Positions 63,069 through 64,000 of a stretch of DNA of 64,000 nucleotides are shown here, in pieces; position 1 is the stretch's first letter, and every line of letters starts with the position of its first letter. The notes beneath the pieces are model-generated. The model saw only the letters and a program-made list of their open reading frames with translations, made no database searches and was not told where the DNA came from. This DNA comes from Cytobacillus depressus (GTDB lineage: Bacteria; Bacillota; Bacilli; Bacillales; Cytobacillaceae): contig NZ_WBOS01000009.1 of the NCBI RefSeq assembly GCF_008923245.1, forward strand, positions 1-64,000. The letters run 5' to 3'. Both the position numbers and the translations under genes were made by a program.

Positions 63069-63361
63069 TAATATTACCTCTCAATTCATTAAATTTCTTG
63101 TAAAGAATGAATAGACATCATTTTTGATAGAAATATAATATGTTAACTTAGATGTATCTACATTATTATATAATAGTCGGAACATTCTTACAATCTATTC
63201 AAAAAGAGTTCCGTCTATCTCTCTTCTAGACATTAGAAAAGTAAGACTCTCCTTTGTTGGAATGTATATTATTAACTCAAAAGGGGATATTGGCAATTTT
63301 TATAAGAAAGTAAATAAAGAATCAAAAAGGAAACTTGACTTGAAATCAGAGGTTATTTTTT

Positions 63362-63499
63362 ATGAAGAAATATAAGTTGAACAATCAATTTAAAGGCAAC
63401 AAAAAAGAAACAAAATTTTATGTTGTGGCTGAATCAGAGTTTATCGGTATAATATCATTTTCATTTTTACTAATATGGAGCTGTCCCCGCATTCGGTAA
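63362..63499 (+). pseudogene. Truncated paralogue of the 59-aa small protein
   Basis: The frame from ATG 63362 begins MKKYKLNNQFKGNKKETKFY and continues VVAESEFIG, matching the start of the 58202 product almost residue for residue. After residue 29 the similarity ends abruptly and a hydrophobic, unrelated tail runs to the stop at 63497-63499, inside a hairpin. It is thus a 5' duplicate cut off by the rearrangement. Confidence 0.6.
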
Positions 63500-63532
63500 A
63501 AGATTTATAATTTAAAGAAACGGGGACAGAAA
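63481..63532. terminator. Hairpin beyond the second mscS-type gene
   Basis: CTGTCCCCG (63481-63489) pairs with CGGGGACAG (63522-63530 region). It lies directly downstream of the minus-strand channel gene. The GGGGACA core is also seen at the same place after the first mscS gene. Confidence 0.5.
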
Positions 63533-63539
63533 AATGAAG

Positions 63540-64000
63540 TTATTGATCTATTTCTTCAATTAATACTTTCCTTTTAGATAAATCGACAACCGCTTTAAAA
63601 TCATGCCCGGAAGGATTTTGGAATAGTCGAAGATCAAACTCCTTCACTACGGCAAAAAGGTGGTCAAAGATTTCAGCTTGAATCGCTTCGTATACGGCCC
63701 ATCTTACATCATTTGTAAATGCATATATTTCTAGCGGCAACCCATTTTCAGTAGGTGCCAACGGTCTTACCATTAATGACATCTCCTGATTTATGCCTGG
63801 GTGATTTTTGAGGTAATTGCTGATATACGCCCTAAAGACTCCGATATTTGTAAGTGATTTTCCATTCACCGGATTGCTCCGATTTAACTCGTTTAAGGAA
63901 TTGAACTCTGTAATTTCACGCTCCCGGTTAATAATATAATCGGAAAGATAGTGGATCGTTTTATATCGATCAATCATCTCCTCTGTACAAATCGAAATTC
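63540..64000 (-). CDS. MscS-family mechanosensitive channel, second copy (C-terminal part, cut by window edge)
   Basis: The frame is open through the right edge; inside the window are the last 152 residues. They match the C-terminal cytoplasmic domain of the channel encoded at 35891 closely, for instance LNRSNPVNGKSLTNIGVFRA against INRSNPVNGRALTNIGVFRA. The downstream hairpin is also alike. The remainder, including the membrane part, lies outside. Confidence 0.85.
   Translation of the reverse strand, partial: ISICTEEMIDRYKTIHYLSDYIINREREITEFNSLNELNRSNPVNGKSLTNIGVFRAYISNYLKNHPGINQEMSLMVRPLAPTENGLPLEIYAFTNDVRWAVYEAIQAEIFDHLFAVVKEFDLRLFQNPSGHDFKAVVDLSKRKVLIEEIDQ

Noticed and set aside
1..64000. 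CRISPR arrays, tRNA and rRNA genes
   Set aside because: No regularly spaced direct repeats and no tRNA or rRNA sequence could be recognised on either strand.

Overview
The window reads as a chromosomal segment of a low-GC Gram-positive endospore-former relative (family Bacillaceae). The evidence is the AT-rich base composition, strong AGGAGG-type ribosome binding sites with frequent TTG/GTG starts, U-tract terminators, and a set of typical Bacillus genes (yerD, glnK/glnL-like two-component pair, yngJ-yngI-yngHB, uvsE, yczE-type, prs paralogue). I see no rRNA, tRNA or CRISPR array.

Region 1 (1-15.9 kb) is a defence island littered with insertion-sequence debris. It opens with the last codons and right end of an IS3-family element. 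A 174-aa possible ribbon-helix-helix protein follows, then a five-gene module: cytosine-5 DNA methyltransferase, GHKL/MORC-like ATPase, Z1-family helicase-like ATPase, PD-(D/E)XK nuclease-like protein and AIPR protein. The four effector genes overlap or nearly abut and form one operon separated from the methyltransferase by a terminator. This layout matches a restriction-modification-like system predicted by comparative genomics (MORC/Z1/AIPR neighbourhoods). A decayed IS3 element, a SIR2-domain protein, a decayed gene of unknown family and a 531-aa orphan protein with a C-terminal PD-(D/E)XK-like motif follow. A solo IS end and a TRAP-permease relic close the island.

Region 2 (16-30.4 kb) is peptide and amino-acid metabolism: an amidohydrolase divergent from a MarR-type regulator, a complete family-5 peptide/nickel-type ABC transporter, and an M24 creatinase-like hydrolase that has lost three of five metal ligands. 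Next come a class III aminotransferase, a nitrilase-superfamily amidase, an RpiR regulator and an APC permease, with palindromes that suggest common RpiR control.

Region 3 (30.4-41 kb) has a SurA-N lipoprotein, acyltransferase-3 protein, YerD-type flavoprotein, MscS-type channel, divergent prs paralogue, serine hydrolase and SDR reductase. The gaps between them contain relics of prs and of a nicotinamidase gene.

Region 4 (41-52 kb) is a nitrogen/purine-type catabolic cluster: PucR regulator, divergent DUF2877-FdrA-DUF1116 operon (the E. coli AllH/AllF/AllG oxamate carbamoyltransferase trio), a nucleobase-type permease, an ankyrin-TPR protein, a second NCS2 permease and a truncated nicotinamidase-like hydrolase.

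Region 5 (52-64 kb) carries a secreted M14 carboxypeptidase, a GlnK/GlnL-like two-component system, a YczE-type membrane protein, UvsE endonuclease, and a TetR-controlled yngJ-yngI-yngHB acyl-CoA operon that has apparently lost its carboxylase genes. It ends inside a second MscS-type gene closely related to the one at 36 kb. Gene order, relic sequences and paralogous fragments throughout indicate a region shaped by duplication and decay.
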